From assembly GCF_030867095.1 (NCBI RefSeq), contig NC_081824.1:92435882-92499881 (forward strand): a DNA stretch of 64,000 bases, written 5' to 3'. Below, piece by piece: positions 49,448 to 63,469 of this stretch. Numbering within the stretch: the stretch's first letter is position 1; every line of letters starts with the position of its first letter. The notes below the pieces were generated by a model that worked only from the letters and a program-made list of their open reading frames with translations, was not told where the DNA came from and ran no database searches. Made by a program: the position numbers and the translations under genes. The stretch is from Alligator mississippiensis. Taxonomy: Eukaryota; Chordata; Crocodylia; Alligatoridae.

Positions 49448-51573
49448 CCATGACTAACTGATATCAAATATTATCCAAAATGGCTCCATTTTCCTACTTC
49501 CTAAAGGGACAAATAGGGAAAAAAGGTCACAGTTAGAGCTGGGAGAAGTTGTTCAGACAAAATGTTTTATTCTTTTTCTTTTTTTTTTCTGCCAAAAAAT
49601 GCACTTTTGGATTTATCAAAATTTTTGAATTCATGTTAAATTCACTGAACAACTTTTGTTAACAAAATGAGAAAAGATGCAGAAACATTTTGTTTTCCCA
49701 AACCTGTGCTGCTTTAAATTATAACAACTCTGAGATGTCCTGAACATGTAAATCCCACTCTTGGCATTCATAGACCCTTTGAACTGGGATTCAGAATGTT
49801 TTTATTAGCAGGTTGCACATACAACACCAATTACTACTCAATTATACTGCTGCCTAGAACTCAGATGATAAGACTCCTAGCTGTGGGGAAGAAGTGCTGC
49901 ATACGGGATACATGTATACAGAACATCTCAAAGAACTTTTAAGTAAGTAAACTTGGGTATACCTCCACAGAGATGCCAAGACCATTGCTGAGAAATGCCC
50001 CACTTGCTCCCACTAAAAAAGTGTCATACAGTCTGAGAGCCATAATCCAAAAAGCAACTATATGGCCTTCCCCTCCACCCCCTTTTCAAGTGGTATGTGT
50101 GGCATTCAAAAGCTTCAATAAGCCTTTTTTCAAGGCCTATTTTTTGGCAGTGGCCTCCAGATTCATGTTAAGGAATCATAACAGAGAGTACTGGTGTCAG
50201 CTTTGTCTGGTAATGAAGAGGGAAAAAATTAAAGGACATTTACTGATGCCGAATCCTTTTCCTCTGTCGATTATTTGTAGACCTAGTAAACCTAGTCTTC
50301 GTGATCTTCACAATGAAGGTGAGGTTAAAAAAAAAAGGCCATCTTTGTACAAGGGTCACAGGTAGCCATGACAATCAATATGGCCAAATCTAAAATCTAC
50401 AGAATGACATAATGGGCCCTGGGGATAGCATCTAGGATATAAAGCCAGGAGGAAGATTCTTGTAGGTCAGTTAAAGTAAAAAATCATCTCTTATCCCTTT
50501 CCTTACTTTTGGAACAATCAAGTGAAAGATGGACTGATCTAAGTGAATGGTGCCAACTAGAAACTGAAGATAGAAACCTCCCAGCAGGATAGTTGGGTTC
50601 AATACAAATGCAATTCACATAGGGCTCAAGGATTTTCTTTGCCCAACAACAGGACATAATAATCTTCAACACAAGTATCCAAGATCTTGGTACCCAAAGT
50701 GCAGGTTGACTTGGTGCTGAGTCAGACCACACCTGAAGGGAAGTTCACACAAAAGCAGCATTTATAGATCAGTTTATCCAGTAGCATCAATGTAGACAGT
50801 ACTGCGGCTCATACCTTTGCCCAGAGCTGCATCAGTGTAAAGGCAAAAAGAGCCTAGGCTGCCAGCAGTTTCAATATTGATTTAGCTGAGTCCTGAACTT
50901 GGTGGCTCTCCCACTTATTTCTTAGTGCTGGTGCCCATAACTGGTGCAACTGCAAATTTAGTGCAACTCAACCTTGCCCTGGGCAGCAGGCCCTGACTGG
51001 AGCCTGATGTGCATCTCCTGATGTTTGGAAGACAAGCAATTTGCTTTTAAGAGTCTGAAGTTGCTTCTCTAATAGTTGGAGCACCAGAACCTTTAACTAT
51101 TGGTAAACAAGTCTTGAAACCTGGTGATCTAGGTTCAGTGCTGAAGTTACATGGCTGGTAGCAGCCCAGCTAACCTATTCTAATAAATAATATCTTTTTT
51201 GTGTTAATAGTTTTTGAAAGGAATATTTAGCATCATAAGTAAACAGATAATTTGCTAATAAGCAGTGATCAAAAGGACCAACTAGCAACTGGGGTCATTC
51301 TACTTTTTATGTGCTTGGGAAGAGAGTGAGAGGAAACATGGGACTCACTAATGAGCACTGCAAGTGAAATCATGTCATACTCCTATGCAGAGGGTGCATG
51401 CACATGTTAAACACTAATTTTTCAGTACAGCCTGAAACAATTTTAATTTGATTTTTCAATGTGGACAGTTCCAGCCATAATACTGAAAAGCTCAAGTCTT
51501 GTTTTATGTGACATATAGGTGGGAATAACAAACACAAGACATTAAATAAGGCAAATAAACTTATACAGTTAGT
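49448..51573. other. Quiet intronic stretch
   Basis: No exon or repeat recognised. The ORF at 49973-50365 and that at 50484-50732 have no protein-like support. Confidence 0.5.
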
Positions 51574-51988
51574 CAGCAGTTCTCAACTGACAGTCCATTG
51601 CTGGTGTGAGCAGACACCCACTGAACATCCCTGTGGTACCAGGCAGCATCATAAGATGCTGTTCTGCTGTGTTCATGCTACCTCCAAAACAGGAAGCAGC
51701 ACAGCCATACCTTCGTACGGCAACGTGGGTGGGCTAATTAGAGGAAAGCTAATTAAGCTTAGGTGCAGTAATGTAACTAATGCAGTTATACCACTTTCAG
51801 TTTGGGAGGTGCCACAAGTAGAGCTAGATCAAATAATTCTGCACACTGCTGCTTTCCACCAACATAGGACCACACAAAAGTGGTTAAAATTATTTTCTGT
51901 TCTAATGACACTATTTCTGGTTTCAGATTCTAGAGATCACCGTCATTGCTGAAATGTACTCCAGCACTGAAAAGGTTGAGAACCACTG
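51574..51988. mobile_element. hAT-type element, about 415 bp
   Basis: The left end CAGCAGTTCTCAAC and the right end GGTTGAGAACCACTG form the expected terminal inverted repeat. The flanking octamers CAGTTAGT and ATCTAAGA do not match, so the duplication is lost or a boundary is off. An ORF at 51656-51952 runs through the element but has no transposase features. Confidence 0.72.
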
Positions 51989-51996
51989 ATCTAAGA

Positions 51997-54900
51997 AACA
52001 CATTTAGTAATTCATTTTTTAAAATCAATTGTAATAAGTTATTGCTTGTGATCATCATGATAAAACATGTTTTTTACTTGGCAAATATCGTATGCTAACC
52101 TGTTGTCACATTATAGTGAAGATGATGGACCACCAATGTGTTTTGGGAGATTACCTCCCCTACCCCCGTGATCTCCAGTTACATCAAGAGTGACACCTTC
52201 AAAATACCTGTCTCCTGTACTTTATGTTGCATTATAATATCATGGCATTTCTATGTTAATAATGTCAGACAGCATATGTAAAATATGAGATTCAAAACCA
52301 ACTGTGTTTCATCCCAGATAAAATTATAAAAAATTACTTTATTTCTTTGATTACACAAATACCTTGCTTTTAAATGCATTCCCAAATTTTCTGACTCATT
52401 TTAAATAAAAAATAAAACAGCAAATAAAGACACATCTATGGTATATATGAGCTTTTTACTTGAATTTAAGATGCCCACAGCTTGTAGAAATATGGTTAAA
52501 AAAAAACACATCGTATTCATACTCATTTTTCCCATGTGGCGAGTTGGTACAGAAATTCAATGAACTGAGGTATGGAGAGGCATGAAAGGAGCCCTATCCT
52601 CCAGTATAATATTTAAAAAAAATTATGGGCTGCCTTTTCAAAAAATGTCTTAATCACGCAGCAGATTAAATTATTTCTACTTTAGAAACAGAAGTTACAT
52701 GCTTTCAAAAGCTTTGGACTTTCATCTCCCAAGCTGTGAAAGTGGCTAATACAACCATGTCTACAACTATCATTTTAAAATGCAATGCAACACAATATGT
52801 AATTATGAGCATGAAATGTACAGAGTTGTGTACTGTAATGCATGCTGTACGATATTTCATAATTTAAAATCAGTAGTGTTACCAGCACAACCTAAAAAAA
52901 GAAATTCAGGTATAAGTATGTTAATTTACCTGCTGAATGTATATGTTACTAATAATTTTACCTTGAGCTGTTACAAACTGCTATTTACCATATATTTGGT
53001 CAGTATACCACAATGTGGCACAACCAAGATAATCCTTTAGGTACCACAACACTAACAATAACAACCTTGAGCTAACCAGGGCCAGGCTTGATTAATAATT
53101 TTCTAGAAGAAACCTCCAACAAAAGCTCAACACATGGAACAAACACCACTGCTTTCTTCAGCAAGTTATGACTGTCCGTATGTGAGGATATTTGGATTCT
53201 TCCACTTGGGGCCATTACCTTTTATCTACCAATTCTTATTATTTCAACTGGATACAGTATTACTCTCTCCTTAATCTTATCCAACAACTAGCTGTACACT
53301 ATTCCAAAGATACTGCATGCCACAAAGAGATGACTGTGTATCACCAGATGAAAGAGCCCAAGATGTCATCAACTATGTTAGCATGCTCTTAAAATGTGTT
53401 GCGAAACCAAAATCTGGTTGAGGTATTTTGCACCTATTATAAAAAGATTTCAATTACTTTTGTAAAAGCAAATCATGAGCTCCTGGTCAGTGTATGAAAA
53501 ATATCACTCGATATCTACCCTAATGTCACAAATGTAACCTAGGACTACTTAGTGGGAACTTAGTGCAAGTGTCTTGATAGTGCATTTATTAAATGTACAT
53601 TGTATTCAAGAGTTACAGTTTAAGCAACTCTATTTTTATTTCAAGAAGATGAAAGAAGAAAGGCAGCAAAGTAAGGATGACCTAATTATAATGGCACTAT
53701 CCTTGGAAACCCAGATTTAATTCCTCAATTTACCAGATTTTCTGTATGACCCTGAGTAAAACTGTCTCAGTACCCAACTTAAAAACAGAATAGATTCACT
53801 TCCATACCCCATAGAGGTAATGTAGGGAGAAATACATTAAAGACCATGAGGTGCTGAGATATGGCAGTTAGGGTCATTATAAGTACAACAGACACACAAG
53901 AGAAAGCTAGATTGTGGGAAATCTTGAAAGCAATATAGCACAGAACAACTAAGCCATGAAGAACTGTATAGTTGTATACTATTAGCAATAAAAAGCTTCT
54001 TTACTTTTTCTCCTCAGTCATCTTGTCTTAAAAAAATCTATCCCTGCTTGCATGGTTCTTTTCGGCATCAATGGAAGATCAAACACTGCATAAAATCCAC
54101 AATTTAATTAGCCAGACATTTTACACAGGATGCATCTTAAAATGAAAAACATAACCCACAGACTGTTGGTTTTTAATCTGAAGAATCATAGAGTTACCAG
54201 TCTTTCCATCTAAATGAAGGACTTGGGTTTCCTAACTAAATATTCTGCTGCTACCCTAATTGCACTTCAACCACTGCAAATTACCTTACATATTGAACCC
54301 ACACAAAAAAAATCTCCTTATAATTCCCATATGTGGATAGCTTGGCAACATCAAAATGTAAAACTTTATTATAATAGAGTATGCAGAAAAGACTTTTAGA
54401 AATATGCCAAAATCATATTCTGCCGAACTTTTGTAATGATCAGCTTGCTTTAAAATAATAAACATTTCTGATAAAGCTATAATTTATAATTTTATTTAAA
54501 CGAGCTTAAACTTAACCAAAGATTTAAAATAAGCATTTAGAGCTCATATAATAAATTAAGTTTCTTGTATATAATGCATTAAAGGCACATAAGTACTTCC
54601 TAAAAATTTAGATGCACTGCACTTATTTAACATAAATGTACCAAACTTAACTACCCAGTAAATGTACATTCTCCATAAAATATTTCGTAGCATCTTCTGC
54701 TTTTCATAAATGCTTTCTATTAAAAACTCTAATGCAATCAAAAATATCTAAATTGAAGTGATGGAAGTAACTTCCAAGTTGTTGATCAAAATCATTACAA
54801 TGGGTTAGTTCTGCCCTGATGTGCATAATCCGCTACAAAACCCAACCAGATTTACTGTGCCCTCACTATTGCTGAGCCACCTCATGTGTTACTAACACAT

Positions 54901-55330
54901 GTGGGTGCACAACACGTGGTTCTTTGTCCAACAGTAAGCAAAGTTGCTCTATAATTCTTTTTCCAGTGCACTGTGTATTGATAGAAGGTTTTAACGTGTG
55001 TACTCACTACAAAGTGGGTAAAGGTGGGTGGACTACCAAAGTGAATGCAACACGCACTTAGGCTTTAACCTAATCTAAAATGGGCCAGCAAGCTCATACT
55101 GAAAGCACTGAAAATGAATATGAGCTGGCTTCATTCAGAATCAGATGTCTGGAAATCACTGCTCCCTTTCTCTGATACAAAGGCAATTATCCATGCTAAA
55201 TTCTTATTCAGTGGCCTTTTCAAGAGCTCTTGTTCCAAATATTTATTTGTGATGGAAAACTGAACATGCTTTTCCACCTCATTTAACCTGTCACAACGGT
55301 AACTGCAGTAACAGAATTACTTATAGGAAA
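51997..55330. other. Quiet intronic stretch
   Basis: AT-rich intron with no recognised exon or transposon. Short ORFs are at chance frequency. Confidence 0.5.
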
Positions 55331-55338
55331 TTTTAGAG

Positions 55339-55495
55339 CACAATGCCCTCCCTGAGCGCCACTCCAAGCCCCTTTCCAATCTGTGTTTGGCTTTCTGCCC
55401 TATCCACCACTGCACTGTCTGCCCCCTCCCCAATCTGCTGTGCACCACACAGAAAGGCTACCACTGTTACTTGTGGCACAGGTTGACTATCCCTG
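55339..55495. mobile_element. Small hAT-like MITE with 8-bp target duplication
   Basis: A 157-bp GC-rich element in AT-rich intron. The flanks TTTTAGAG (55331-55338) and CTTTAGAG (55496-55503) match at seven of eight bases. The right end GGTTGACTATCCCTG is typical of hAT MITEs with CAGGGATRGTCAACC termini; the left end is decayed (CACAATGCC). No coding sequence. Confidence 0.7.
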
Positions 55496-55503
55496 CTTTA
55501 GAG

Positions 55504-56841
55504 TATATAATAAGGAATGTAATACTGATTGACTGACAGATAGATGACTAGCAAAATCTAAGAATCTCAACCTTTTGGGTTCATATTTTAAATGTCTCCA
55601 TACATATATATACATTTTTAATGATCCAGAGGTATGTGTACACTGCCATTTCTTGAACTCATATATAGTGCCACATGCTAAGGAGAGAAAACATTAAGTA
55701 TGATATGGTGTTGTTCTCCCTGATTATCCCCCTGTTGTAGTGAAAGTGACCAGCTGGCTACAGATGTCAATAATGTTTAACTTACCAGTAACAAGTTCCT
55801 ATAAAGGTTATTTTAAGTCTTTTATTAGTTGAAATATGCAAGATTAAAGGAAACATACAGAGAGGGGAAATTCTAAACATTTTCTTTACCCACCGATTTG
55901 ATTTGTTAAATTCCTTTTGCATTCCCCATTGCAGTTTTTTTCCCCACATTAAAAAAGTTTTATAGTTTATCCCATTAATTGGCTTACTATTTCTCAGTCA
56001 GTTATGATCTTCTTTTCTTGTGGTTTTCATTTTAAAATATTTTCTCTCAACAATTCCTATTTTCATGATTTGCCAGTATTTTCTTCAGTTCTAGTTTCCT
56101 TTATTCTAGGATAGAGAATATGACTTCTGGATGGAATAATTCATCACATTTTATTTAAAAAGGGAGCTTGAAAAAATTCAATATACTATTCCTTCTTTAC
56201 TAACAACATATAAGTGATTATCTTAAAAATACAAAAATAAAACCAATTTATTAAATAAAAGACTACCAATTAAGTTAAAATACAATTTAATCATTATCAA
56301 TGTTGTGAAAAGTCATAAGACACTATAAAGGTCAAAGTAGGACAGTATCTTTATTGACACATCATGTTCTACAGAGTAACTCTTAAAATCTATAAGCTTT
56401 TTAAAACCTAGATTACCTTTAGTAATGAAAATGCAGTTATAGCTGTTAGTATAGGAATATTGATGGTTCTATACAACTTCCACTATGGTTAATAAAAATG
56501 GATCAACTTCCTTAATAGAATGTCAATTATCCCTGGAACAACTAGAAAGTATGGATCAGTGGTTTGAAATGTTTTATTTTTTTGAAGAACTAGACCCATC
56601 TTCAATTACAGGAGCAGAAGCCATGAGAAACTACAAATTGCTTTTATCACTCTTTATGTTCATACCTTCATTCAATAACAATGTGAAAATGATTTTCTAT
56701 TTATATCAAAGTTTAATTTTTACAGCTGAAATATTGTGTAAACACCTTTTAAGCAAAATACAGATATCTAAAATTAGGTGTTAAAAAAAAACAACCTCTC
56801 CAAAAACACCACTTATTTATACCAACCAGACCTACCACCAT
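55504..56841. other. Quiet intronic stretch
   Basis: AT-rich intron, nothing recognised. An ORF at 56485-56784 has no supporting features. Confidence 0.5.
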
Positions 56842-56893
56842 TGTGTGTGTGTGTGTGTGTGTGTGTGCATGCACGCGCACGTGCACACACACA
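56842..56893. repeat. (TG)n-(CA)n alternating tract, Z-DNA and cruciform candidate
   Basis: Fifty-two bases of unbroken alternating purine-pyrimidine sequence: a (TG)n run, the middle GCATGCACGCGCACGTGC, then a (CA)n run. The two outer runs are complementary, so the tract can also fold on itself. Confidence 0.9.
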
Positions 56894-58382
56894 ATATACA
56901 TCCATAGTAAGCCTTTTTGTTTTTTTTAATAATATTTTATTAAATCTAATTCTAATGATTAATCTACTTACAGAATTCAAAACAAGTTATGACTAAAATG
57001 GAAGATGCAACACTCTTTCAGTAGAAATACTGCTAATTTTTCCACGTATAATGGAGTACCCACTTCAGTCAGTGGGAGGTTTTCCACTGACATCAAGGGA
57101 GGTGCATCAGACCCATACATCCAAGAAGCATTGGGGAGTTTTTATAGGCTTCTGTACCGTGAAAAATGGTTAACTAATTAGTGAGCCTTCATCTTTCTAA
57201 AAAATGTACATTTTTAACACTATCCATTTAACCTAATTTTGCAAATAAGAAAAATCAAAACACAATAAAAATATCATATTTAATAAATTCCAAAAGAAAT
57301 GCTAGCTATGCTATGAAGAGATATACCTACTGAGATACAATGGTATAATGCTGATAATTTAAAAGAAAAAAGTTCCAGTGTTAGTGGTGTTTTAATACAA
57401 ATGCTTGGCTAAAACATTTTTGGAATCAGGGTTACTTTTCATTAACATGATATTTTATCTACATTGCAAGGCATGCATGGAAAACTATGCTAGAAATCAC
57501 TGATATCTGTCACAGGCTTGCTACCAGCTGTAGTTATAAGCTTACAAATGTATGAATGCCATGATAACAATTGGGCCAACTGCCAGGAAAATACAGATCT
57601 AAATTAATTAATCTCAAACTGTTTAGACTATCCATGTTATTTTATTAAATCTTGGGAAGTAATCAAAACTCCTTAGTAGAAAAAGACCTATTTAAACGAC
57701 TATTTGGCTGCATACATAAGAATTCACTTAATCTTATAACAAACCACAGCCAGAAAAGAAATGATAGTTGCATATGTATTTAAACAATTTTAAATTGTTT
57801 TACATATTTGTTCTTCAAGCTACTTTAAAATATCTGACAACTGCTACAGTCTAAGAATGTTAGTTGCTTCTATCTAAGCTGTTCTGTCAAGGTGAATTTC
57901 TATGACTGCAAAGTACAGAATGAAATAGTTAGCAAGCTGAAAACTGATACAGGCTTTCAGATTAGGACATTTTGAAGTCTGAATTTTTATATTTAGAAAG
58001 CCAAAACAAAAGGAAATGCCTTCCTACTTCAGATTCCTTCTCAACTTGTATAATTCTACAGTTGTGCCAACATACAAGACTTTACAACACTCCAAGTTAG
58101 CATAGAAGGGTCCTCCTCAAATAGCTGTTTCACATTACAAACAGGCAAATAGGTGTTAATAACTGAGAATATTGCCTAATTAATACAATATTTAATAAAA
58201 GAAAAAGTGTTTGCAGAACTACCACTGTCACAAAAAAGAGAAATGTTGTCTTGACTAACAGCCCCCAAACTTTGGGTTGCAATCCCATACAGGCTCACAA
58301 ACCCCACAGAAATTCAGTTACAGTAGTGAGGCTTCAACCAGGAGTGTGGTCACCACATAAAAACAGAGGGAAGCCTCTATGC
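56894..58382. other. Quiet intronic stretch
   Basis: AT-rich intron with no recognised repeat or exon. Confidence 0.5.
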
Positions 58383-58569
58383 CAGGGGTGGGCAAAATGT
58401 GGCCCACGGGCTGGATGTGACCCACCAAGCTATTCTATCTGGCCCACAGGGCCCCTAAAAAATTTAGAAAATTAATATTTATCTGCCCCTGGCTGCCTGT
58501 CATGCGGCCCTCGATGGCTTGCCAAAACTCAGCAAGCGGCCTTCCGCCCAAAATAACTGCCCACCCCTG
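58383..58569. mobile_element. hAT-type MITE (CAGGGGTGGGCAAA family)
   Basis: The left end CAGGGGTGGGCAAAATGTGG and the right end GCCCACCCCTG are terminal inverted repeats in a 187-bp element; the inside has the family text GGCCCACGGGCTGG and GCGGCCCTCG. The flanking octamers CTCTATGC and CTACATAC match at five of eight bases. A related right end is at 63848. Confidence 0.8.
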
Positions 58570-58577
58570 CTACATAC

Positions 58578-59084
58578 AGTCCTAGCACACACCACTCCCT
58601 ATTATAAAGAAGTATGTAATTTCACACAAAGGACCCACTTCATTTATAATACTCTCATAGGTCACCATGAACAACAAACTCAGGCAAATCAATACAACAC
58701 AGATATCCTCTTTCAAACATTTGGCCAATCACAAAAAGTAGTTGTCACAGTTAACATTAATGGCATGCACCTGAGCCTTACACTGACCCCGCATGGATGG
58801 CAAAAGAGTAAAAATTCCCTTGAGGCACCTAAGAGATTACTATCCTGATTTGCAATGGGATGAACCTACCATACATCCTAAAATGGAAACTACAGCCACT
58901 CATAACTAAAGAAGACATAGAGAGAGGTAACTGAAATGTTTAAAACATCTTTGAAATATTTTTAATGACCACCTGTACAAACGAACATGACTTTTGAAAC
59001 ATTCAAAAAACATCTGAAGTGCTCCAAAACTGAACCTCCTGAAACGAGGAACTATTCTGAAGTGATGTTGTCATCATGGTCCAG
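58578..59084. other. Intronic stretch, no feature
   Basis: An ORF at 58519-58848 starts inside the MITE and runs through here without any recognisable domain. Nothing else was seen. Confidence 0.45.
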
Positions 59085-59180
59085 AAAATATACAAGAGGC
59101 AAGGATTGTTTATGGGTAATATCTTTTATTGGACCAACTGCATTGGATCAACAAGCTTTAAGGCACAAGATTTCTCATGC
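59085..59180 (+). repeat. Interspersed repeat, TCTTTTATTRGACCAAC family, copy 3
   Basis: AATATCTTTTATTGGACCAACTG followed by TCAACAAGCTTT. It is the most diverged of the three copies. A short C-run and (CA)n tract follows at 59249-59277. Positions 59280-59723 hold no gene; the T-run at 59611-59629 is a simple repeat. Confidence 0.6.
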
Positions 59181-59723
59181 ATCCTTGCCCATCATACTAT
59201 TTTGACATACCATATTTACATGAGTATGAGATGCCCTGAATACAAGATGATCCCCCCCCCAAACACACACACACAAATGTTATAAACTTGTTTTCATTTT
59301 CCAGTTATAGAATCTAATTATTGGAGGTTTGCCTTGAATGTGTCCCCCCTCCCACTGCTACAGCTGGGAAAGTAAATCTGCAGGGGGGAGGGATCAGGTG
59401 GTCACCTTGCCCTTTGCTCCCTGCAATTTCTTCCCCCTGCAGCCCCTTCCCACCCTCCTGTCAGGGCCTACTCTCCCTGAGAACATGGAAGTAAGGCTCA
59501 CATTTGAAAACACTGACTTTGAAATAAACATACCTGTAGCAATTGGCATATGGGCAAATTTTTGTGGGTACTCATTGGCTTAGTTCATCCAGAATTGATG
59601 CATTTTACCTTCTTTTTTTTTTTTTTTTTAAACTGCTGCAAGTTTTTGCCCAAGTACTCAATAAACACACTTTTAAGCAAAACTTTTTACCTACTCATAT
59701 ACAGTACAATCTATGCATGATAT

Positions 59724-60232
59724 TCATAGATTGTAAGGCTGGAAGGGCCCTTGGAAGATCATCAGGTCCAGCCCCCTGTACTAAGCAGGAAAGATAACTG
59801 GGGATCAGGTGACCCCAGCAAGGTGACTGTCTGGTCTCCTCTTGAAGATTTCCAGGATAGGTGATTACAACATCTCTGGAGGGAGCTTATTCCACAGCCT
59901 GGACACCCTGACTGTGAAGAAGTTTTTCCTAATGTTGAGCCTGAATTGGTCTTCCAGGAATTTGTGGCCATTACTCCTAGTTTTCCCCTAGGTGCCCTGG
60001 TGAACAGTTGCTCACGAAGCTCTTGATGTACTCCCCTAGAGTAGCGGAAAGCTGCTACCAGGTCCCCTCTCAGTCTTCTTTTCTTCAGACTGAAGAGTCC
60101 CAGGTCCCTCAGCCTTTCCTCATATGGCTTGTCATGTAAGACTCTAATCATACAGATGTCTCTTCTTTGGACTCTCTCAAGCTTGTCCATGTCCTTGTTA
60201 AAGTATGGTGCCCAGAACTGGACTTAGTCCAA
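59724..60232 (-). mobile_element. CR1 LINE 3' end, 5'-truncated
   Basis: The tail ATTCATAGATTGTAAGGCTGG starts at 59722-59724. On the minus strand the ORF2 C-terminal region is readable in part as one frame (60190-59762): KLERVQRR, then LHDKPYEERLRDLGLFSLKKRRLRGDLVAAFRYS, LREQLFTRAPRG. The block for DIRKNFFTVRV and the 3' UTR follow in a shifted frame. The subfamily differs from the copies with GACTCGATGATC. Confidence 0.9.
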
Positions 60233-63200
60233 AGCCAAATGGTTCATGAGTTACCATATAGCTCATTAAGCTGGGCCCTAGTAGATTCAACAGCATTTCA
60301 AGCCATAGTGACTCCATAAGCTCAGCACTGCTCAGTATGTGTGTGTACTCCCAGAAGGAGCCATATGCTAATTAATATTCCTCCCCTCCTCCCCCCGACC
60401 CATTTCTGGAATTGGGTGTTCTTGTCACTAGTTCTGGAAGCCTCCAAAAATTAATATGCAGATGAGGTGCGGGACAACCTAGTCTAGCTCCACCTCATGG
60501 TGGAGCCACACTAATTCTATGCGATAGGCTGACAGGGGGCAACAGAGGGTTCCAGGTGAACTGTTTGGGGGCCCGTTTGGTGATGTTTGCCAGGTATTTA
60601 GGGCTGGTTAAAAAGCAAGAATCATTGGAAATGGGAAAGAAAGGCACAGCTCAGCTGTGGGAATGAAGAGGAAGTCAACATGTATTCTGTGTAGTGGCTC
60701 ACCATGACTTGGAAAAAGAGTCAGAACTGAGGGGGTCTGAGCACAACAGGTACTACCATATATCTTATTCAGATGGACTGCACTAACCTATCCTTGTGGG
60801 AGGATCCCTTCAGCATGTTTGCCATGTTCTTTATAGTCAGTTTCCATTACTGACCACAAGTTTCTTTGGCAGCAGCTTAATGATAGACAATGTATTGAAT
60901 GAGGTTTCCTTATATACAAATCCAGATGAGGAGCTTTTTCCTCCCCATGTTGATGTGGGGGGAGGAGGTCACCCTGTCTTACATTCAAGTAAATGTGATA
61001 TTTCAGTTCTTGTTACATTTGTACAGAAACAGCTCGAAAACTGTGCAGCTGCCAAGCCCTGCTCCCTCATCCAGTCTGCTCCAGAATTCCAGAGCCCACT
61101 GATACTACTGGTACAAGGCTCTTCAGCCCCAGTCCCCTCTAGAAGCAGGAACAGATCTAGAGGGATGTAGTTGTACCCTCCTCACTTTGGCTGTGTCACA
61201 CATGTACAGCAAGTTTTCTGAGCTCACTGGCTTACCAGTGCAGCTCCTGGCCGAAGCTGCTGCTTTGTTTTGGCTCTGAAAGCCAGGGGTGAATGCCACA
61301 ATCACTCCCCTACCTTACCTACCACCTGGTTTGGTGGCAGGGGAAAGGGTGGGGATGGTAGTCATGGTCCTCCTTGCATTGGGTTCTGGAGCCAAGCCAC
61401 AGCTGTGGCTATTGCCAGATGCTGCAGTGATAAACTAGCAAGGTCAGAATGCTCATTGAACATGCGCAACATAGCTGAAGCTAAGCAGCCAAAGGTTGCT
61501 GCTGATTTGCCAGCACCTGTGACAGAGTTAATGTTTTTTTTCCATCTCTAATCGTCCTTAAGAAGGCACCCTATTCTTTCAGATTCACAGCATAATGGTA
61601 GAGCATGCCAGGCATGAGATACTGGACAATAGAGCTAATTAGAGTTCTCTGAAATAAAAAATAAGTAATTGTTTTACCTCTCCAATCAGTAAGTAAAACC
61701 ACACGATGAAAGGGAGGAGTATAAAAACAGCACACCTATCTAGAGTTACCAGAAAACAATTGACTCAGTGGTAGGATGTAATGGATTTGCAAGATTGGCT
61801 GAAAGCTCAAAATAAAGAATTAAGTGTCAGTTAATTACTTTCGTAAATGATGTTTTTCAGCCTCTACAAAATATTTTTTCCCTTGTTACTTACTATTCTA
61901 TAACAAACACAGATTTCCTTCTGTATTTCTATCACGACTTTTACAACTAAACAGTGCGAACTAAGCTTTAGTTTACACCATGCAGTTAGATTTTTGCATT
62001 GATGACAGTAATGAACTTTTGGTTAACAGTTCATTTTTGTACAAGCCTTAACCTACTGTGAAAAGCTGTAATTTAGACACTGAAAAATAAGACATTTGGG
62101 TCATTTAAATAGTATTAGCAATGGTCACATATATGTGAACTTAAAGCACATGGTTTAAGATGCTTCCCTGAATATTTGTGTTCAGCTAATATGAATGAAA
62201 TCATGGCAACTGTGCATTTAAGTTAAATCACCTTTCAAAATTCTGGCATATTAATGGTTTCCAACTTAAAATCATGTGTTCATGTGAAATTATAAAAAAA
62301 ATTACAACTTACGTTAAAAAATATAGGAAACAAACTTAAATCATCTGTTAAAGCTACTCTCAGTTATTTTATATGTAGGCAAAATGATGAAAATTACACT
62401 TGCAGTTATTTAAAGACTTTAACCTGCATATAACCTTCTGATTACTATGAAAAACTATGAATATTCTTTAATACATTAACTCTTAGTAAATTGGAAACTT
62501 TTTAATTTTTGAACATTCATAATTACTATTTTTAAAAGCTGAAACAATTACACATGTAGTGTGCCCCTGGCGGAAGCTTCTAGTTGTCAGTGTCTGTTAT
62601 TTGGCAAATGTTATAATTATGTCTATAGCTGTAGCAAAGTAAAGTGATATTTAACCTAAAGACCACTAGTATCTTAACTGAGACTGTGGTTAAATTAAGG
62701 CAGTCATTAGAATTATGCACACATCTGGAATGAAGTTAAGGATTTTTTTTTTTATTTTGATGTAGAAAGGCTTATTACAGTCGTGTCTAGACAATAATAC
62801 TGAACAGTTTTTGGTCATAAATGGTTAAGGACAATTTTCCTAATCAAATGTGGGCAACAACTCATGTCTTCCTCACATCCTTTCATGGGACAGGATACAT
62901 TGTATGGAGCAACTGTGATTCTTTTTTGATTTCCTACACGATTAACAATAATTTAGCATTATTACAAACCTATGGAGAAATATGGCAACTGTTTAGACTG
63001 GCTCTCCCACATAGACTGCTTATATTTTTTTTTGTTAACTTCCTTATAAAAAGAATCCACCCAAAAAGCAGGTCCTTTCTTCATATAGTTTATATAAACT
63101 GAGCAAATGCCTCCCCCATAAGGTATTTTAGAAAAATATAGAAGAGAATTAAAGCCAATTTGTATTATGTCTATGAAAAATATATGAATGTTTAAGTAAC

Positions 63201-63469
63201 GTGTTCTAATGGTATGAGAAATACATATGGCTACTCAGAAAACAACCTTAGAAGAACACATCTCAACTGCACTTATTGTTAATTAACTTGTTTTTGTCCT
63301 TTGTATGCTTTCCACACATGTAATTCCAGTATAAACAACTCCAAAGCAGTATCCAGGTCACCCCGAGACAGGTCTCAGAGTACTAGGCAAATAGTAAATG
63401 CTGGATGAAGCGCTAGACTAAATGCAGCTTCCATTCTGGGGACTCTCTCAAGGGCACAGTGCAGTCAGA
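60233..63469. other. Intronic stretch, no gene recognised
   Basis: 60250-60700 has some text of LTR-like composition (ATGCTAATTAATATTCCTCCC; ATGCAGATGAGG) but no paired ends. 61120-61540 is GC-richer. 61560-63400 is plain AT-rich intron. ORFs at 60796-61170, 61270-61551 and 62821-63102 have no domain evidence. Confidence 0.4.

Noticed and set aside
51656..51952. 98-codon ORF as a transposase piece
   Set aside because: It lies in a hAT-type element but shows no transposase residues; length is compatible with chance.
60233..60720. Possible second LTR
   Set aside because: Words such as ATGCTAATTAATATT are suggestive, but no TG...CA ends, TATA box with poly(A) signal, or duplication could be paired.
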